Source: Bifidobacteriaceae bacterium
Lineage (GTDB): Bacteria > Actinomycetota > Actinomycetes > Actinomycetales > WQXJ01
Assembly: GCA_031267825.1 (NCBI GenBank)
Contig: JAIRYJ010000004.1
Span: 1 to 64,000, forward strand
Length of the DNA: 64,000 nt
Direction: 5' to 3'
Position 1 is the stretch's first letter, and every line of letters begins with the position of its first letter. The notes beneath the pieces were generated by a model. That model saw nothing but the letters and a program-made list of their open reading frames with translations. It had not been told where the DNA came from and did no database searches. Positions 34,667-44,503 of this stretch are shown here, one piece after another. Both the position numbers and the translations under genes were made by a program.

Positions 34667-35398
34667 GTGACGGTGCTGCAAAAGAACAGCCCTAAGCCTC
34701 TCTATATGCAATTAGAGGAGCTGCTCCGGGCTGAGATCGTTGGCGGAGCTTACGGACCAGACGGGATGATTCCCTCCGAAGTTGAATTGTCCCGCCAATT
34801 CGAAGTCAGCCGAATGACTGCCCGCAGTGTTGTCACCCAGCTCGTCAACGAAGGTTTGTTGCACCGGGTGCAAGGCAAGGGAACTTTTGTAGTAACACCG
34901 AAAATCGAAGCCAAATCCCTGGCTTACACCGGGATTCGCGAGCAACTTGAAGCGATGGGTTATTCCATCAGTACTAGGCTCGTCGAATTCCAGTCGATCG
35001 CGGCTGATCCACCGTTGGCTCGGGCTTTCGGGCTGCCAATTGGCGAGCCGTTGTTTTTCGCCAAACGGCTACGTTCAGCCGATGGCGCACCAATCAGCTT
35101 GCATCTCAGTTATGTGCCGCGGGCTCTGGCTCCGGCCTTGGAACCCGACCGCCTGGAACACGAACAACTTTGTGTCATCTTGGCCGAGGATTACTCGCTG
35201 ACTCAGCGCCGCGTGGTTGAAACTTTGGAATCAACTCAGGCGACCACCGCTGAAGGCAAACTGCTCGGTGTTGAACGGCGTTTCCCGCTGCTGCTGCTGA
35301 CTGACGCCTATACGGCGGCCAATGGTCGGGTATTTGAGTACACCAAAGTGCTGTTCCGCGGTGACAAGATCAAACTTCGCTTCGAGTACGGTTCCTGA
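34667..35398 (+). CDS. GntR/HutC-family transcriptional regulator
   Basis: The 243-residue protein has the GntR winged helix (PSEVELSRQFEVSRMTARSV, about residues 36-55, then VQGKGTFV) and a C-terminal UTRA effector domain, ending KLRFEYGS. UTRA domains bind sugars, sugar phosphates or amino acids. It starts with GTG at 34667 with AAAGGAG upstream. It lies between the sugar operon and the transaldolase-like gene, both of which have GTNTANAC-type sites upstream, so it probably represses both and is released by a pathway intermediate. Confidence 0.93.
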   Translation: MTVLQKNSPKPLYMQLEELLRAEIVGGAYGPDGMIPSEVELSRQFEVSRMTARSVVTQLVNEGLLHRVQGKGTFVVTPKIEAKSLAYTGIREQLEAMGYSISTRLVEFQSIAADPPLARAFGLPIGEPLFFAKRLRSADGAPISLHLSYVPRALAPALEPDRLEHEQLCVILAEDYSLTQRRVVETLESTQATTAEGKLLGVERRFPLLLLTDAYTAANGRVFEYTKVLFRGDKIKLRFEYGS

Positions 35399-35546
35399 AT
35401 ACTCCTCGGATCCTTCGGCGACAGCCACCTAGCGGCCTGGTGTCTCAACCGTCTAATGCCTCACTGCCCCAGTACCTCAGTACCCCTGTGCCGACTGACG
35501 CTACGCCGGGCGCCTCATTGAGGCCGCCGGGTAGCCGCGCACCGCG

Positions 35547-35588
35547 TTGACGGCGGCGCGGGGGTTCAGTAAGGTCGTATATACAAGT
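35547..35588 (+). promoter_or_regulatory. Promoter and operator half-site of the transaldolase-like gene
   Basis: TTGACG (35547-35552) and TAAGGT (35570-35575) are 17 bases apart and fit -35 and -10 elements. Directly after, GTATATACAAGT (35577-35588) fits GTNTANAC and repeats the half-site of the inverted repeat at 28223-28251 (shared TATACAAGT). A repressor here would sit on the start of transcription. Confidence 0.55.
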
Positions 35589-35615
35589 ATGTAAGATGTG
35601 GCTAAAGGAGCCCGC

Positions 35616-36959
35616 ATGATAACCGTCAATAACCCACTCGAACTCGGCCGTACAAGCCAAGTCAAATACTCATTGAGCGCTTTAGGAGCGACCGCCGTAA
35701 GCGGGCAGGAAGACGACGTCCAACGGATCGCTGGAGTCGACATCGGACTGGCGGACTTCGCACTGCTCCAACCCCAAGCCCGCTACCTTGGTGTCTCCGC
35801 GCGTTTCCGTGATGTCCTAGAGACCTTCCCAACGCCGACCGGGCACACCCCAGCCGGCTTCCGGTTCGAGACCTCACTGCGACCCGAGGGCCTAGTCGAA
35901 GTTGACCTGGTGCGTGATATTTCATACGACCAAGACGGCATTAAACGCCCGACTAACCTGATCTTCTCGGCCGACTCAGCCAACCCTTATGAGGTCGCAC
36001 CAATAGCACCGCTGCTGGGCAATCTGACATGCAACCCGGGGATCGTTTACGACTTGTTCATCAACAACCCTGAAGCTAACGTTGGCCACGCTTTCGACAC
36101 CCGCGAAGAGGTCATGGCTGAACTCGGGCGAATCCTTGGGCCAGGCTGCGACATTTCTGTCGAACTAAACAACCCGTTCGAGGAGGATTTCTCCAAACTG
36201 CTTGACGAAGCTGAAGAGTTCCGTGAAATGCTCAGCCCATATCGTGTCGTGATCAAGGTGCCCCACACTGGTCCAGTCAATGCCTCAAATGTGCAGCAAT
36301 TGATGCGCGGCGATAAACGCCTCTCCGTTCGGTACGATCAACCCGCCACGGCGGACGCTTTACGTGGCCACAATTTGGCGCTCAGGCTGCGCCAACACGG
36401 CTTCAGAATCAACTACACGCTGATGTTTGAGCCGTACCAGACGGCCCTGGCATTGCAAGCCAAGCCGGCCTTTATCAACAGTTTTGTGCGGCACCGGGCA
36501 AAACAGTCAGCCGCCCTAGAACATTTCATCGCGGCTTGGGAAACCACCAAAGACCAGGCCTGTTTACGTGAACTGCGGTCATTTTTGCTAGCCAACGATT
36601 ACTTGGCGGCCGGTCAGGTCGAATATCCCCTGCTCGACTGCCTGAAACTAGCTAATGACCTGCTGCGTTACCGTCACTGGTCTGATCCGGCCGGACAGGA
36701 CGGCCTTGACGCGGTCCGCCAGAATCTGCGCTGGCTGCGCCAAGTCAACCTACCTGACACCCGCCTAATCATTTGCTCAATGGAAGGCGAATACAACTAC
36801 CCAGATATCGACAACTTGCTGGCCGATCCGCAATGGGCGGACATGGTTCACCGCGTCGTGTTGACAGCTGAACCGTCCTATCTGGCCCGGTTCACATCCT
36901 CCAACCTTGTGGTGACATATCAACGCCGCTTCATGAACGCGGCCGCCACCGCCCGGTAA
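35616..36959 (+). CDS. Divergent transaldolase-like (TIM-barrel aldolase) protein
   Basis: The 447-residue protein is not a standard transaldolase but keeps its landmarks in order: GNLTCNPGIV (135-144) in place of the TTNPS signature, VVIKVPHTG with Lys214 where transaldolase has its Schiff-base lysine, and INYTLMFEPYQTALALQ (265-281) with FVRHR, matching the INxTLxFSxxQA...SPFVGR stretch. The N-terminal 100 residues and C-terminal 130 residues are unlike known transaldolases and I do not recognise them. AAAGGAG precedes the ATG at 35616; a GTG at 35598 is out of register with that site. It probably transfers or cleaves a C3 unit of a sugar phosphate in this island. Convergent with carA. Confidence 0.72.
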   Translation: MITVNNPLELGRTSQVKYSLSALGATAVSGQEDDVQRIAGVDIGLADFALLQPQARYLGVSARFRDVLETFPTPTGHTPAGFRFETSLRPEGLVEVDLVRDISYDQDGIKRPTNLIFSADSANPYEVAPIAPLLGNLTCNPGIVYDLFINNPEANVGHAFDTREEVMAELGRILGPGCDISVELNNPFEEDFSKLLDEAEEFREMLSPYRVVIKVPHTGPVNASNVQQLMRGDKRLSVRYDQPATADALRGHNLALRLRQHGFRINYTLMFEPYQTALALQAKPAFINSFVRHRAKQSAALEHFIAAWETTKDQACLRELRSFLLANDYLAAGQVEYPLLDCLKLANDLLRYRHWSDPAGQDGLDAVRQNLRWLRQVNLPDTRLIICSMEGEYNYPDIDNLLADPQWADMVHRVVLTAEPSYLARFTSSNLVVTYQRRFMNAAATAR

Positions 36960-36965
36960 CAAGCC

Positions 36966-36996
36966 GCGGGTGGGGCGGCAACGGCGCCCCACCCGC
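36966..36996. terminator. Bidirectional terminator-like hairpin between convergent genes
   Basis: GCGGGTGGGGC (36966-36976) pairs with GCCCCACCCGC (36986-36996), followed by TAATAT. A partly diverged direct copy of this stretch, with GGCAACGGCGCCCC in common, lies at about 37033-37070. It ends both the transaldolase-like gene and carA. Confidence 0.6.
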
Positions 36997-37106
36997 TAAT
37001 ATCCGGGCCCCAAGAAACCAGGCGGCCGGGGCGGGCGGTGGCAACGGCGCCCCGTCCGCCAACATCCCTCCCAAGAGTCCGTCGGATCTTGTTGGGCGAC
37101 AGGCTC

Positions 37107-38270
37107 CTAGCTTTCAGGCCGCATCAGATCGATGAAACGGTCAAACAAGTAAGCCGCGTCATGCGGCCCGGCGGCCGCTTCAGGGTGGTATTGGACGGCG
37201 AAAGCCGGCCGGTCAAGCAGCCTCAAGCCCTCAACCACAGAATCATTTAGATCAATGTGGGTCACCTCAGCCCGGCCAAACCGGCCCGCCTCAAACGGCG
37301 TTAGGACTGGCCTGTCAAGCGGTACAGCGGCAGCGAAACCATGGTTGTGAGCCGTTATCTCAACTTTGCCGGTTTGCTTGTCAAGCACCGGATGGTTCAC
37401 CCCACGGTGACCAAAGACAAGCTTGTAAGTCTCAAACCCAACGGCCCTGGCCAAAAGCTGCGAACCGTAACAAATACCAAAAAACGGGATCCGGGCATCA
37501 AGCACGCGGCGCAACAAATCAAGTTCAAGACTGGCCGCCGCCGGATCACCCGGGCCGTTAGAGAAAAACACACCATCCGGCCGCAAAGCCATCACCTGGT
37601 CAAAACTGACAGACCTGGGCACAACAGCGACCTCAACCCCACGTGAGGCCAGCAACCACGGAGTCATCGCCTTAATACCTAAATCAACCGCCACCACCCG
37701 GGCGGTAGGCCTTGCGCCATTGGCGGGCCTGACCCAATAGATCTCATCAGTCGAAACATCGCCCGCTAAGTCCTGACCAGCCATCGGTGGCGTCAAGCGG
37801 ACCAGTTCAGTCAAATCCTCCCACGGCGCTAAACGGCCGCGACCGTCAAGCAAAGTCGGCCCAGAAAAGATGCCTGCCCGCATGGCGCCACGCTGACGCA
37901 AATGAAGCGTGATCGCCCTAGTATCAACACCCTCAATCGCGACCACACCTTGGCTCGCCAGAGCCGCGCCAAGCGGCCCCTCAGAGCGCCAATTCGATTC
38001 CCGCCGGGCGGCTTGGCGAACCACGAACCCGGCCACCCAAATGCGGCCAGATTCTGGATCATCCGAGTTCACACCAGTGTTCCCGATCTGTGGCGCTGTC
38101 ATCACAACGATTTGTTTGTGATACGACGGATCGGTCAGCGTTTCCTGGTAACCGGTCATGGCGGTGTTGAAAACGATCTCTCCGGTGGTGGCACCGACAG
38201 CCCCAAAAGCCTGACCTTGGAAATAGCGGCCATCTTCGAGTACCAGCCCGGCTGGTATTGGCTCCGGCAC
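37107..38270 (-). CDS. carA: Carbamoyl-phosphate synthase small subunit
   Basis: Glutaminase subunit that delivers ammonia to CarB for carbamoyl phosphate, used for pyrimidines and arginine. The 387-residue protein has the N-terminal CarA domain and a class I glutaminase domain with the nucleophile in GICYGSQ (GIC[LF]GxQ in most homologues) and His-Glu in [12 protein letters not shown]. It starts with GTG one base after the pyrC stop. carB, which normally follows, is absent: the next gene on this side is the convergent transaldolase-like gene. carB must therefore lie elsewhere in the genome. Confidence 0.95.
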   Translation of the reverse strand: MPEPIPAGLVLEDGRYFQGQAFGAVGATTGEIVFNTAMTGYQETLTDPSYHKQIVVMTAPQIGNTGVNSDDPESGRIWVAGFVVRQAARRESNWRSEGPLGAALASQGVVAIEGVDTRAITLHLRQRGAMRAGIFSGPTLLDGRGRLAPWEDLTELVRLTPPMAGQDLAGDVSTDEIYWVRPANGARPTARVVAVDLGIKAMTPWLLASRGVEVAVVPRSVSFDQVMALRPDGVFFSNGPGDPAAASLELDLLRRVLDARIPFFGICYGSQLLARAVGFETYKLVFGHRGVNHPVLDKQTGKVEITAHNHGFAAAVPLDRPVLTPFEAGRFGRAEVTHIDLNDSVVEGLRLLDRPAFAVQYHPEAAAGPHDAAYLFDRFIDLMRPES

Positions 38271-38271
38271 G

Positions 38272-39573
38272 TCAGATCACCTTGCCTTGTAGTACGGTGG
38301 CCCGTCCACGGTAGAAGGTCGCTACCGTCCGGCCATGCATTTGGCGGCCAGCGACCGGAGTATTGGCCGATGTCGTCGCCATGTCTTCCGGCACCACCAG
38401 CCAGCGCGCGCTCGGGTCGAATAGCGTTAGGTTGGCGGGTTCACCCGGCGCTATTGGCCGACCTTGGTCCGCCACCCGGCCGATCGCGGCGGGCCCAGAC
38501 GACATCACACGCACCACATCAGCCCAAGTCATCAAGCCTGATTCAACCATCACCTGGTAGATGACTGGCAAGGCTGTCTCCAAGCCGGTCATGCCGAAAG
38601 CCGCCGCCGCCCACTCACAGTCCTTCGATTCGGCTGGATGAGGCGCGTGATCAGTTCCGACAACATCGATCGTGCCGTCAGCCAAACCGGCCCGCACCGC
38701 CGCCACATCCTGGGCTGATCGTAACGGCGGATTGACCTTGAACAACGGGTCATAACCGCGGACCGAATCGTCCGTCAACAGCAGATGGTGTGGCGTCACT
38801 TCGGCTGTCACCGCGATGCCCCGGCCCTTAGCCCAGCGGATGATCTCAACCGAACCGGCCGTCGAGACATGACAAATGTGCAGCCGGGCGCCAACATGCC
38901 CGGCCAACAGCACATCCCGGGCGATGATTGATTCTTCGGCGACAGCCGGCCAGGGCGCCAAACCAAGCTCAGACGAAACCAGCCCCTCATGCATTTGCGC
39001 CCCTTCGGTCAGGCGCGGTTCTTGGGCGTGCTGGGCGATCACCCCGCCGAATCCTTTGACATACTCCAAAGCCCGCCGCATCAGCACCGGGTCAGCCACA
39101 CATACACCGTCATCAGAGAACACCCGCACTCGGGCGACAGAACGGGCCATGGCGGCCAATTCAGCTAACTGCTTACCTTCAAGACCAACTGAGACCGCGC
39201 CAACCGGCCGGACATCAACATAACCCGCCTCACGGCCAAGCCGCCAAACCTGTTCAACCACACCAGCCGTATCCGCCACCGGGTTAGTGTTAGCCATCGC
39301 GTGGACACAGCTGTAGCCGCCGGCGGCGGCGGCCCGCGAACCTGACGCGACCGTCTCAGAATCCTCTTGTCCTGGCTCACGCAAATGGGTGTGAATGTCA
39401 ACTAAACCAGGCAGCGCCACCAACCCGGCGGCATCGACCACCGTAACCTCCCCAGTCACCGTCCCACCCTGGCCGGACGCTGCCCGGCCAACTGAGACAA
39501 TCTTGCCTCGCTGAATCACGATGTCAGCGGTTTGGCCGTCCGGCAGGCAAGCTTCCTTGATGACGTAACGCAT
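38272..39573 (-). CDS. pyrC: Dihydroorotase (class I)
   Basis: Cyclises N-carbamoyl-aspartate to dihydroorotate. The 433-residue amidohydrolase has the metal-binding [11 protein letters not shown] motif, further His ligands in [10 protein letters not shown] and DHAPHP (catalytic Asp). Size and motifs fit the Bacillus/actinobacterial type I enzyme encoded with pyrB. It sits four bases after pyrB and one base before carA, so all three are co-transcribed. Confidence 0.96.
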   Translation of the reverse strand: MRYVIKEACLPDGQTADIVIQRGKIVSVGRAASGQGGTVTGEVTVVDAAGLVALPGLVDIHTHLREPGQEDSETVASGSRAAAAGGYSCVHAMANTNPVADTAGVVEQVWRLGREAGYVDVRPVGAVSVGLEGKQLAELAAMARSVARVRVFSDDGVCVADPVLMRRALEYVKGFGGVIAQHAQEPRLTEGAQMHEGLVSSELGLAPWPAVAEESIIARDVLLAGHVGARLHICHVSTAGSVEIIRWAKGRGIAVTAEVTPHHLLLTDDSVRGYDPLFKVNPPLRSAQDVAAVRAGLADGTIDVVGTDHAPHPAESKDCEWAAAAFGMTGLETALPVIYQVMVESGLMTWADVVRVMSSGPAAIGRVADQGRPIAPGEPANLTLFDPSARWLVVPEDMATTSANTPVAGRQMHGRTVATFYRGRATVLQGKVI

Positions 39574-39577
39574 CTAG

Positions 39578-40537
39578 CTACTCCTTCAAACCTGACATTG
39601 TCAGATAAAGCACCGCCATACGGATCGCCACACCGTTGGCGACCTGTTCGACAATTGTTGAACGCGGCCCGTCGGCCGCTTGTGAAGTGATTTCTAAGCC
39701 ACGGTTCATTGGCCCCGGATGCAGCACAATACCGTGCGGCGCGAGCCGTTCAAGACGTGGCGAATCAAGGCCATATTCGCGGGTGTATTCCTGCGGACTG
39801 GGGAAAAATCCACCACCAGCACTAGACATCCGTTCATGTTGGACCCGCAACATCATCAAGGCGTCCGGCGGATAGTCCGCCAAAGCCTCATCAACGTTGT
39901 AAGACACCGTGCAATTCCACTGTTCAACCCCAACTGGCAGCAGAGTCGCTGGCGCCACCAAATGAACCTGGGCGCCTAAGGTTGTGAACAAGGCGACCCC
40001 AGAACGCGCCACCCGCGAATGTAGAACGTCGCCAACAATCATGATGTCAAGGCCGCTCAAGTCGCGGCCAACCGGATCAGGTCCCATCAGGTGGCGACGG
40101 ATCGTCATGGCGTCAAGTAGGGCCTGAGTCGGGTGCTGATGGGTGCCATCACCAGCGTTGATAACACTGGCCCCAGTCCAGCCGCTGTGGGCGATCCGGT
40201 GTGGCGCGCCAGATGCCGGATGGCGCACCACGATCGCATCAGTTTGGATAGCGCCTAAGGTCAGCACCGTATCTTTGAGTGATTCACCTTTCGAGACGGA
40301 TGATCCTTTAGGTGAAAAGTTGATCACATCGGCGCTCAAACGTTTAGCCGCCGTCTCAAAGGAAATCCTGGTCCGTGTTGAATCCTCGAAAAACAAGTTC
40401 ACCACCGTCAAACCTTGCAAGACTGGTAGTTTCTTGATGCGCCGTTCCCGTGTCGCTTGGGCCATTTCTTCAGCCGCGTCAAGCACGCCAACAGCTTCGC
40501 CGTGACTCAAATCGGCCGCACTGAGCAGATGTTTCAC
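39578..40537 (-). CDS. pyrB: Aspartate carbamoyltransferase catalytic subunit
   Basis: Joins carbamoyl phosphate and aspartate. The 319-residue protein has carbamoyl-phosphate loop FEDSTRTR near 50-57, the KGES loop, HPTQ motif in [10 protein letters not shown] and the aspartate-binding HPGPMNRG segment. No pyrI regulatory subunit is present, as usual in this phylum. It starts 25 bases after the pyrR stop and is expected to be controlled with pyrR. Confidence 0.97.
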   Translation of the reverse strand: MKHLLSAADLSHGEAVGVLDAAEEMAQATRERRIKKLPVLQGLTVVNLFFEDSTRTRISFETAAKRLSADVINFSPKGSSVSKGESLKDTVLTLGAIQTDAIVVRHPASGAPHRIAHSGWTGASVINAGDGTHQHPTQALLDAMTIRRHLMGPDPVGRDLSGLDIMIVGDVLHSRVARSGVALFTTLGAQVHLVAPATLLPVGVEQWNCTVSYNVDEALADYPPDALMMLRVQHERMSSAGGGFFPSPQEYTREYGLDSPRLERLAPHGIVLHPGPMNRGLEITSQAADGPRSTIVEQVANGVAIRMAVLYLTMSGLKE

Positions 40538-40562
40538 TGGTCACTCCAGTCGTTCGCCACCA

Positions 40563-41105
40563 TCAGGCCCGGCCTCCTTCAATCACCACGCTGTCCAGTC
40601 CGTCAACCTCCGATAAGCGGACCCTGACACGTTCGGCCGCCGCCGTTGGCAGGTTCTTGCCAACATAATCGGCCCGGATCGGCAGTTCGCGGTGCCCCCG
40701 GTCAACCAGCACGGCCAAGCGCACCGCCCGTGGCCGACCGAGCCCAGCTAGAGCGTCAAGCGCCGCCCTGATGGTCCGCCCGGAGTAGAGCACGTCATCA
40801 ACTAGCAGAACCACCCGCCCATCAATCCCTCCGACCGGCAAGACGGTCTGCCCTAAGGCGCGGGTTGGGCGGCGCGCCAGGTCGTCACGGTACATCGTGA
40901 CATCAAGCTGACCGGAGACGGGTTTCCAAGCTGGTTCAATCCGGCCAATCGTGTTGGCTAGGCGGACACCTAACGGCACGCCGCGGGTCGGAATACCAAC
41001 AATGATCAGCCCATCTGGGCCTTGGTTCTTCTCCAAGATCTGGTGCGCCATGCGTTGAAGAGCGCGGCCAATACCAGCCGCGTCGAGGACCTCGGTAGCG
41101 TTCAC
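40563..41105 (-). CDS. pyrR: Bifunctional pyrimidine operon regulator / uracil phosphoribosyltransferase PyrR
   Basis: Binds UMP and the pyr mRNA to lower expression, and also converts uracil to UMP. The 180-residue protein has the PRPP loop [20 protein letters not shown] and the PTRGVPLG phosphate loop of the type I PRTase fold. Start is the GTG at 41105 with AAAGGAG seven bases upstream; that sequence is part of a hairpin at 41115-41146 (see there), so PyrR probably represses its own translation and, through polarity, the operon. It lies 57 bases after nusB. Confidence 0.96.
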   Translation of the reverse strand: MNATEVLDAAGIGRALQRMAHQILEKNQGPDGLIIVGIPTRGVPLGVRLANTIGRIEPAWKPVSGQLDVTMYRDDLARRPTRALGQTVLPVGGIDGRVVLLVDDVLYSGRTIRAALDALAGLGRPRAVRLAVLVDRGHRELPIRADYVGKNLPTAAAERVRVRLSEVDGLDSVVIEGGRA

Positions 41106-41114
41106 GCCATGACT

Positions 41115-41146
41115 CCTTTCCCGCCTCGCTGAACGGGTCTTAAAGG
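41115..41146 (-). promoter_or_regulatory. PyrR-binding RNA hairpin that hides the pyrR ribosome binding site
   Basis: On the reverse strand CCTTT (41146 side) pairs with AAAGG of the Shine-Dalgarno, CCCG pairs with CGGG, and the loop reads TTCAGCGAGG, close to the PyrR loop consensus (UCCNGNGAGG). The hairpin ends nine bases before the GTG. In mycobacteria a similar stem with PyrR bound blocks ribosome entry. This gives translational repression without a terminator. Confidence 0.72.
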
Positions 41147-41162
41147 ACAGTGCCGCCCAATT

Positions 41163-41597
41163 TTAGAGCAGTGTTGGCTTAATTTTGGACAACCGGCCGA
41201 GCACGCCGGACACAAAACCGGCCGACCGGCCAGTTGATAGTTTGCCGGCCAGATCGGCCGCCCCGTTGATGGCGGCCGTATCAGGCACATCATCAGCGAA
41301 AACAACCTCATAAGCGCCAACATACAAAATCGCCCGGTCAACCGCCGCCATACGGCGCTGTGTCCAACCGTGCGAATAGGTGTCCAGCCACTCTGAGATC
41401 ACGACTTGGTGTTCCGCCACGCCTCGGACCAATCCGACGGCTTCGGGAAGCAGCGGGACGGCATCGTCGACTTGGTTTGAAGCGACCAAAGCGGCCCGTT
41501 GCTCGACTAAATCAAGTAACCCCTGGTCACGAGAAAAGGCTTCAAACACCAGTTCAACAGCCTGGCGGCGGCCAGCTGAGCCGGAGCTAGCGGCCAC
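41163..41597 (-). CDS. nusB: Transcription antitermination factor NusB
   Basis: Binds boxA RNA with NusE (S10) and supports rRNA transcription antitermination. The 144-residue all-helical protein matches the NusB pattern (RRQAVELVFEAF at the start, DRAILYVGAYEVVF and AAINGAADLAGKLSTG at the end). The GTG start overlaps the efp TAG stop by one base. The order efp-nusB-pyrR is common in actinobacteria. Confidence 0.95.
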   Translation of the reverse strand: MAASSGSAGRRQAVELVFEAFSRDQGLLDLVEQRAALVASNQVDDAVPLLPEAVGLVRGVAEHQVVISEWLDTYSHGWTQRRMAAVDRAILYVGAYEVVFADDVPDTAAINGAADLAGKLSTGRSAGFVSGVLGRLSKIKPTLL

Positions 41598-42157
41598 TAG
41601 TTAACCCGGCCAAGGTAGTCGCCGCTGCGCGTATCGACCTTGACCTTGGTGCCTTGCTCCAAGAACAGCGGCACTTGAATGACATGGCCAGTCTGCAAAG
41701 TGGCTGGCTTGGTCCCGCCAGTTGAACGGTCACCTTGCAAACCTGGCTCGGTGTAACTGATTTCGAGGACCACGGCGGCGGGCAGCTCAATGTAGAGCGG
41801 TTCACCATCATGGGTCGCGACTATCACGTCATCACCTTCGAGCAGGAAATTGGCTGCCTCCCCGACGGTCGCGGCCGACACGTTCACCTGGTCAAAGGTG
41901 TCTTTGTCCATGAACACGAAGGAATCACCATCACGGTAGAGATATTGCATATCGCGCTTGTCAACTGTCGCGGTTTCAACTTTGACGCCGGCGTTGAATG
42001 TCCGGTCAACAACCTTGCCGGACAAGACATTCTTCAGTTTGGTTCGGACAAAAGCGCCGCCTTTGCCTGGTTTGACATGCTGGAATTCGACCACCGTCCA
42101 GAGCTGCCCGTCCAGGTTAAGCACTAAACCGTTCTTCAAGTCATTGGTCGTTGCCAC
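41597..42157 (-). CDS. efp: Elongation factor P
   Basis: Relieves ribosome stalling at consecutive prolines. The 186-residue protein has the three-domain EF-P layout. The loop [10 protein letters not shown] carries the lysine (residue 32) that reaches the peptidyl-transferase centre; in actinobacteria this lysine usually works unmodified and the genes for its modification are not seen here. GTG start preceded by GGAGA. Divergent from the acyl-CoA synthetase across a 98-base gap. Confidence 0.97.
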   Translation of the reverse strand: MATTNDLKNGLVLNLDGQLWTVVEFQHVKPGKGGAFVRTKLKNVLSGKVVDRTFNAGVKVETATVDKRDMQYLYRDGDSFVFMDKDTFDQVNVSAATVGEAANFLLEGDDVIVATHDGEPLYIELPAAVVLEISYTEPGLQGDRSTGGTKPATLQTGHVIQVPLFLEQGTKVKVDTRSGDYLGRVN

Positions 42158-42255
42158 AGTTTCTCCGTCTTCTAATTGGTGTTTAGGCTGCGGTAATTCT
42201 AACGGCCCCGAGCCTACGAATGCGTAAGGAGGCCTTGGCGGGCTAAGGTCCCGTC

Positions 42256-44088
42256 GTGATGGTTTCTACTACACCTGTCGCCCACGCGCCGAGTCCGGAT
42301 GAATCGATCGCCGCCTTATTGTTCGAACGGCGTGACCGTGACCCGGATGCGACAATCATTGAAACCCGTGGCCCATCAGGTTGGCAACCCATAACCGCGG
42401 CGGCTTTTTGTCAGTCAGTTGAGGCGCTAGCTAAAGGATTTATCGCGGCCGGCATAAAACACGGTGCCTGTGTTGGCATCATGGGCCGCACCTCGGAACG
42501 TTGGACCAGAGTCGATTACGCCCTGTGGATGATCGGTGCGGCCGGTGTCCCGATTTATGAGACATCCTCAGCCAGCCAGGCGGCATGGATTGTGCAAGAT
42601 TCGGGTATGACGGGGGCTGTCACCGAGACAGCCGCTAACGCCGCTTTGCTCCGTTCGTCACTTCAGGGCCAGCTTTGGGTGATGGCGGAAGGTGGGCTCG
42701 AAAGTTTGGTCGTGTTGGGTCGCGAAGTGCCCGATGCCGTCCTTCAGGCTAGGTTCGCGGCCGTCAGCGGGGTGGACCTAGCGACAGTCATCTACACCTC
42801 AGGTACGACTGGACGGCCTAAAGGCGCTGAGCTAACACACCTCAACTTCACCACCGCGGCCCGTAACATCGCTATCGCTTTGGATTATGTTTGCGGGCCA
42901 GGCAGCCGCGGGTTGTTGTTCCTGCCTTTAGCGCATGTCTTCGCCCGGGTCATCAACGTCATCGCGATGTATTCTCCGACAGTCATGGCCTATTCACCAG
43001 ACACCAAAGAACTGATGAGTGACTTGGCGACCTTCCGGCCGACCTTCATGCTGGTGGTGCCACGCGTTTTGGAAAAGGTTTACAACGCGGCTGAGGCTTC
43101 AACTGGTGGCGGTTTCAAACTGAAACTATTCCGCTGGGCGGCCAAAGTCGCAATCGTCTCATCGCGTGAAATTGATTCGCGGGGCGGCCACACCGCGCCA
43201 CGGCGTTTACAGCACACCATCGCTTCGGCCTTGGTTTACCGCAAACTACGGCACAAAATGGGTGGCCGCATGATCCACGCCATCTGCGGTGGAGCGCCTT
43301 TAGGTGAACGCTTGGGGCATTTCTTCCGAGGCATCGGCCTGACCATTTATGAGGGCTATGGGCTGACTGAAACAACCGCCCCAACAGCGGTCAACCGTCA
43401 ACACATCAACAAGATCGGCACGGTCGGCCCACCACTGCCCGGCCAAACTGTCGCCATCAGCCCCGATGGCGAGGTCTTGGTCAAGGGTTTTCATGTTTTC
43501 CGGGCTTATCGCAACAATCCTGGGGCGACAGCGGCGGCTTTCAGTGACGGCTGGTTCCATACCGGTGACATTGGTCAGCTAGATCAAGACGGCTGTTTGG
43601 CGATCACCGGACGGCGTAAAGAGCTGATTGTGACCGCCTCCGGCAAGAATGTCGCCCCGGCCGTGCTGGAGGACCGGCTGCGCGGCCATCCTTTGGTTTC
43701 CCAAGTGGTGGTAGTGGGCGAACAGCGGCCTTTTGTCGGCGCGCTGGTCACCTTGGATGAGGAGATGATCCCCGGCTGGCTGGCTAACCACGGCAAAGGC
43801 CCGTTGACGGCTGAACAGGCCCGGATCGACCCGGACATCCGAGCGTCACTCACCCGGGCCGTGGCCCGCACCAATGAGGCGGTTTCGCGAGCCGAATCGA
43901 TTCGCGAGTTCCGCATCTTGGCGACTGACTTCACCGAGGAGAACGGTTACCTGACGCCGTCGCTCAAGGTCAGGCGGGAACAGGTGTTACAAGACTTCGC
44001 GGCTGAGGTTGAAGCCCTCTATCAGGAGGCGGCCTACCGCCAGGCGGCCCGGCGGGCCACCCGTCCGCCTAAGGCATCAGCCGACTGA
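42256..44088 (+). CDS. Long-chain acyl-CoA synthetase (AMP-forming, FadD15-like)
   Basis: Activates fatty acids to acyl-CoA with ATP. The 610-residue protein has the P-loop [13 protein letters not shown], the gate region [11 protein letters not shown], the adenylate motif [16 protein letters not shown], and the C-terminal [17 protein letters not shown] with lysine nearby. Residues and length fit the actinobacterial FadD15 group. GTG at 42256 or ATG at 42259 may start it; AAGG lies seven bases before the GTG. Its 3' end overlaps aroQ convergently by 20 bases. Confidence 0.93.
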   Translation: MMVSTTPVAHAPSPDESIAALLFERRDRDPDATIIETRGPSGWQPITAAAFCQSVEALAKGFIAAGIKHGACVGIMGRTSERWTRVDYALWMIGAAGVPIYETSSASQAAWIVQDSGMTGAVTETAANAALLRSSLQGQLWVMAEGGLESLVVLGREVPDAVLQARFAAVSGVDLATVIYTSGTTGRPKGAELTHLNFTTAARNIAIALDYVCGPGSRGLLFLPLAHVFARVINVIAMYSPTVMAYSPDTKELMSDLATFRPTFMLVVPRVLEKVYNAAEASTGGGFKLKLFRWAAKVAIVSSREIDSRGGHTAPRRLQHTIASALVYRKLRHKMGGRMIHAICGGAPLGERLGHFFRGIGLTIYEGYGLTETTAPTAVNRQHINKIGTVGPPLPGQTVAISPDGEVLVKGFHVFRAYRNNPGATAAAFSDGWFHTGDIGQLDQDGCLAITGRRKELIVTASGKNVAPAVLEDRLRGHPLVSQVVVVGEQRPFVGALVTLDEEMIPGWLANHGKGPLTAEQARIDPDIRASLTRAVARTNEAVSRAESIREFRILATDFTEENGYLTPSLKVRREQVLQDFAAEVEALYQEAAYRQAARRATRPPKASAD

Positions 44089-44503
44089 TCGCGTCAAGCG
44101 CTAAGCGGTAGGAATCAAAACCGAAGCCCGCTATGGTGCCGCGGGCGACAGCCGATATGACTGAATGGCGGCGGAAACTGTCACGCCCGGCCGGGTTAGA
44201 GATGTGCACCTCAATTAGCGGGTCCACCTCAGCGGCGGCGTCATGAACGGCGTATGAGTAATGCGTGAAAGCGGCCGGGTTGAGCACCACGGCTGTGCCT
44301 TGGTCGGCCGCTTGGTGGAGCCAGCCGATTAGTTCCGCCTCGTCATCGGTTTGGCGCGGGTCCACTTCAAGGCCAAGTTCCTCCGCCCAGCGACGGCAGG
44401 CAGCCTCGAGGGCCGACAGATTAAGTTCGCCGTAGATTTCTGGCTGGCGGGCTCCTAGCCGTCCCAAATTTGGTCCGTTCAGTATCATGACTAGTCGGGT
44501 CAT
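44069..44503 (-). CDS. aroQ: 3-dehydroquinate dehydratase type II
   Basis: Dehydrates 3-dehydroquinate to 3-dehydroshikimate. The 144-residue protein has the type II opening LNGPNLGRLGARQPEIYG with the catalytic Tyr24, Asn in VLNPAAFTHYS and the His of EVHISNPAGRDSFR; forms a dodecamer in other species. It overlaps aroB by ATGA and is the last gene of the shikimate run. Confidence 0.96.
   Translation of the reverse strand: MTRLVMILNGPNLGRLGARQPEIYGELNLSALEAACRRWAEELGLEVDPRQTDDEAELIGWLHQAADQGTAVVLNPAAFTHYSYAVHDAAAEVDPLIEVHISNPAGRDSFRRHSVISAVARGTIAGFGFDSYRLALDAISRLMP

Noticed and set aside
36960-37106. carB remnant after carA
   Set aside because: No frame here resembles CarB; the gap is a GC-rich terminator-like repeat.
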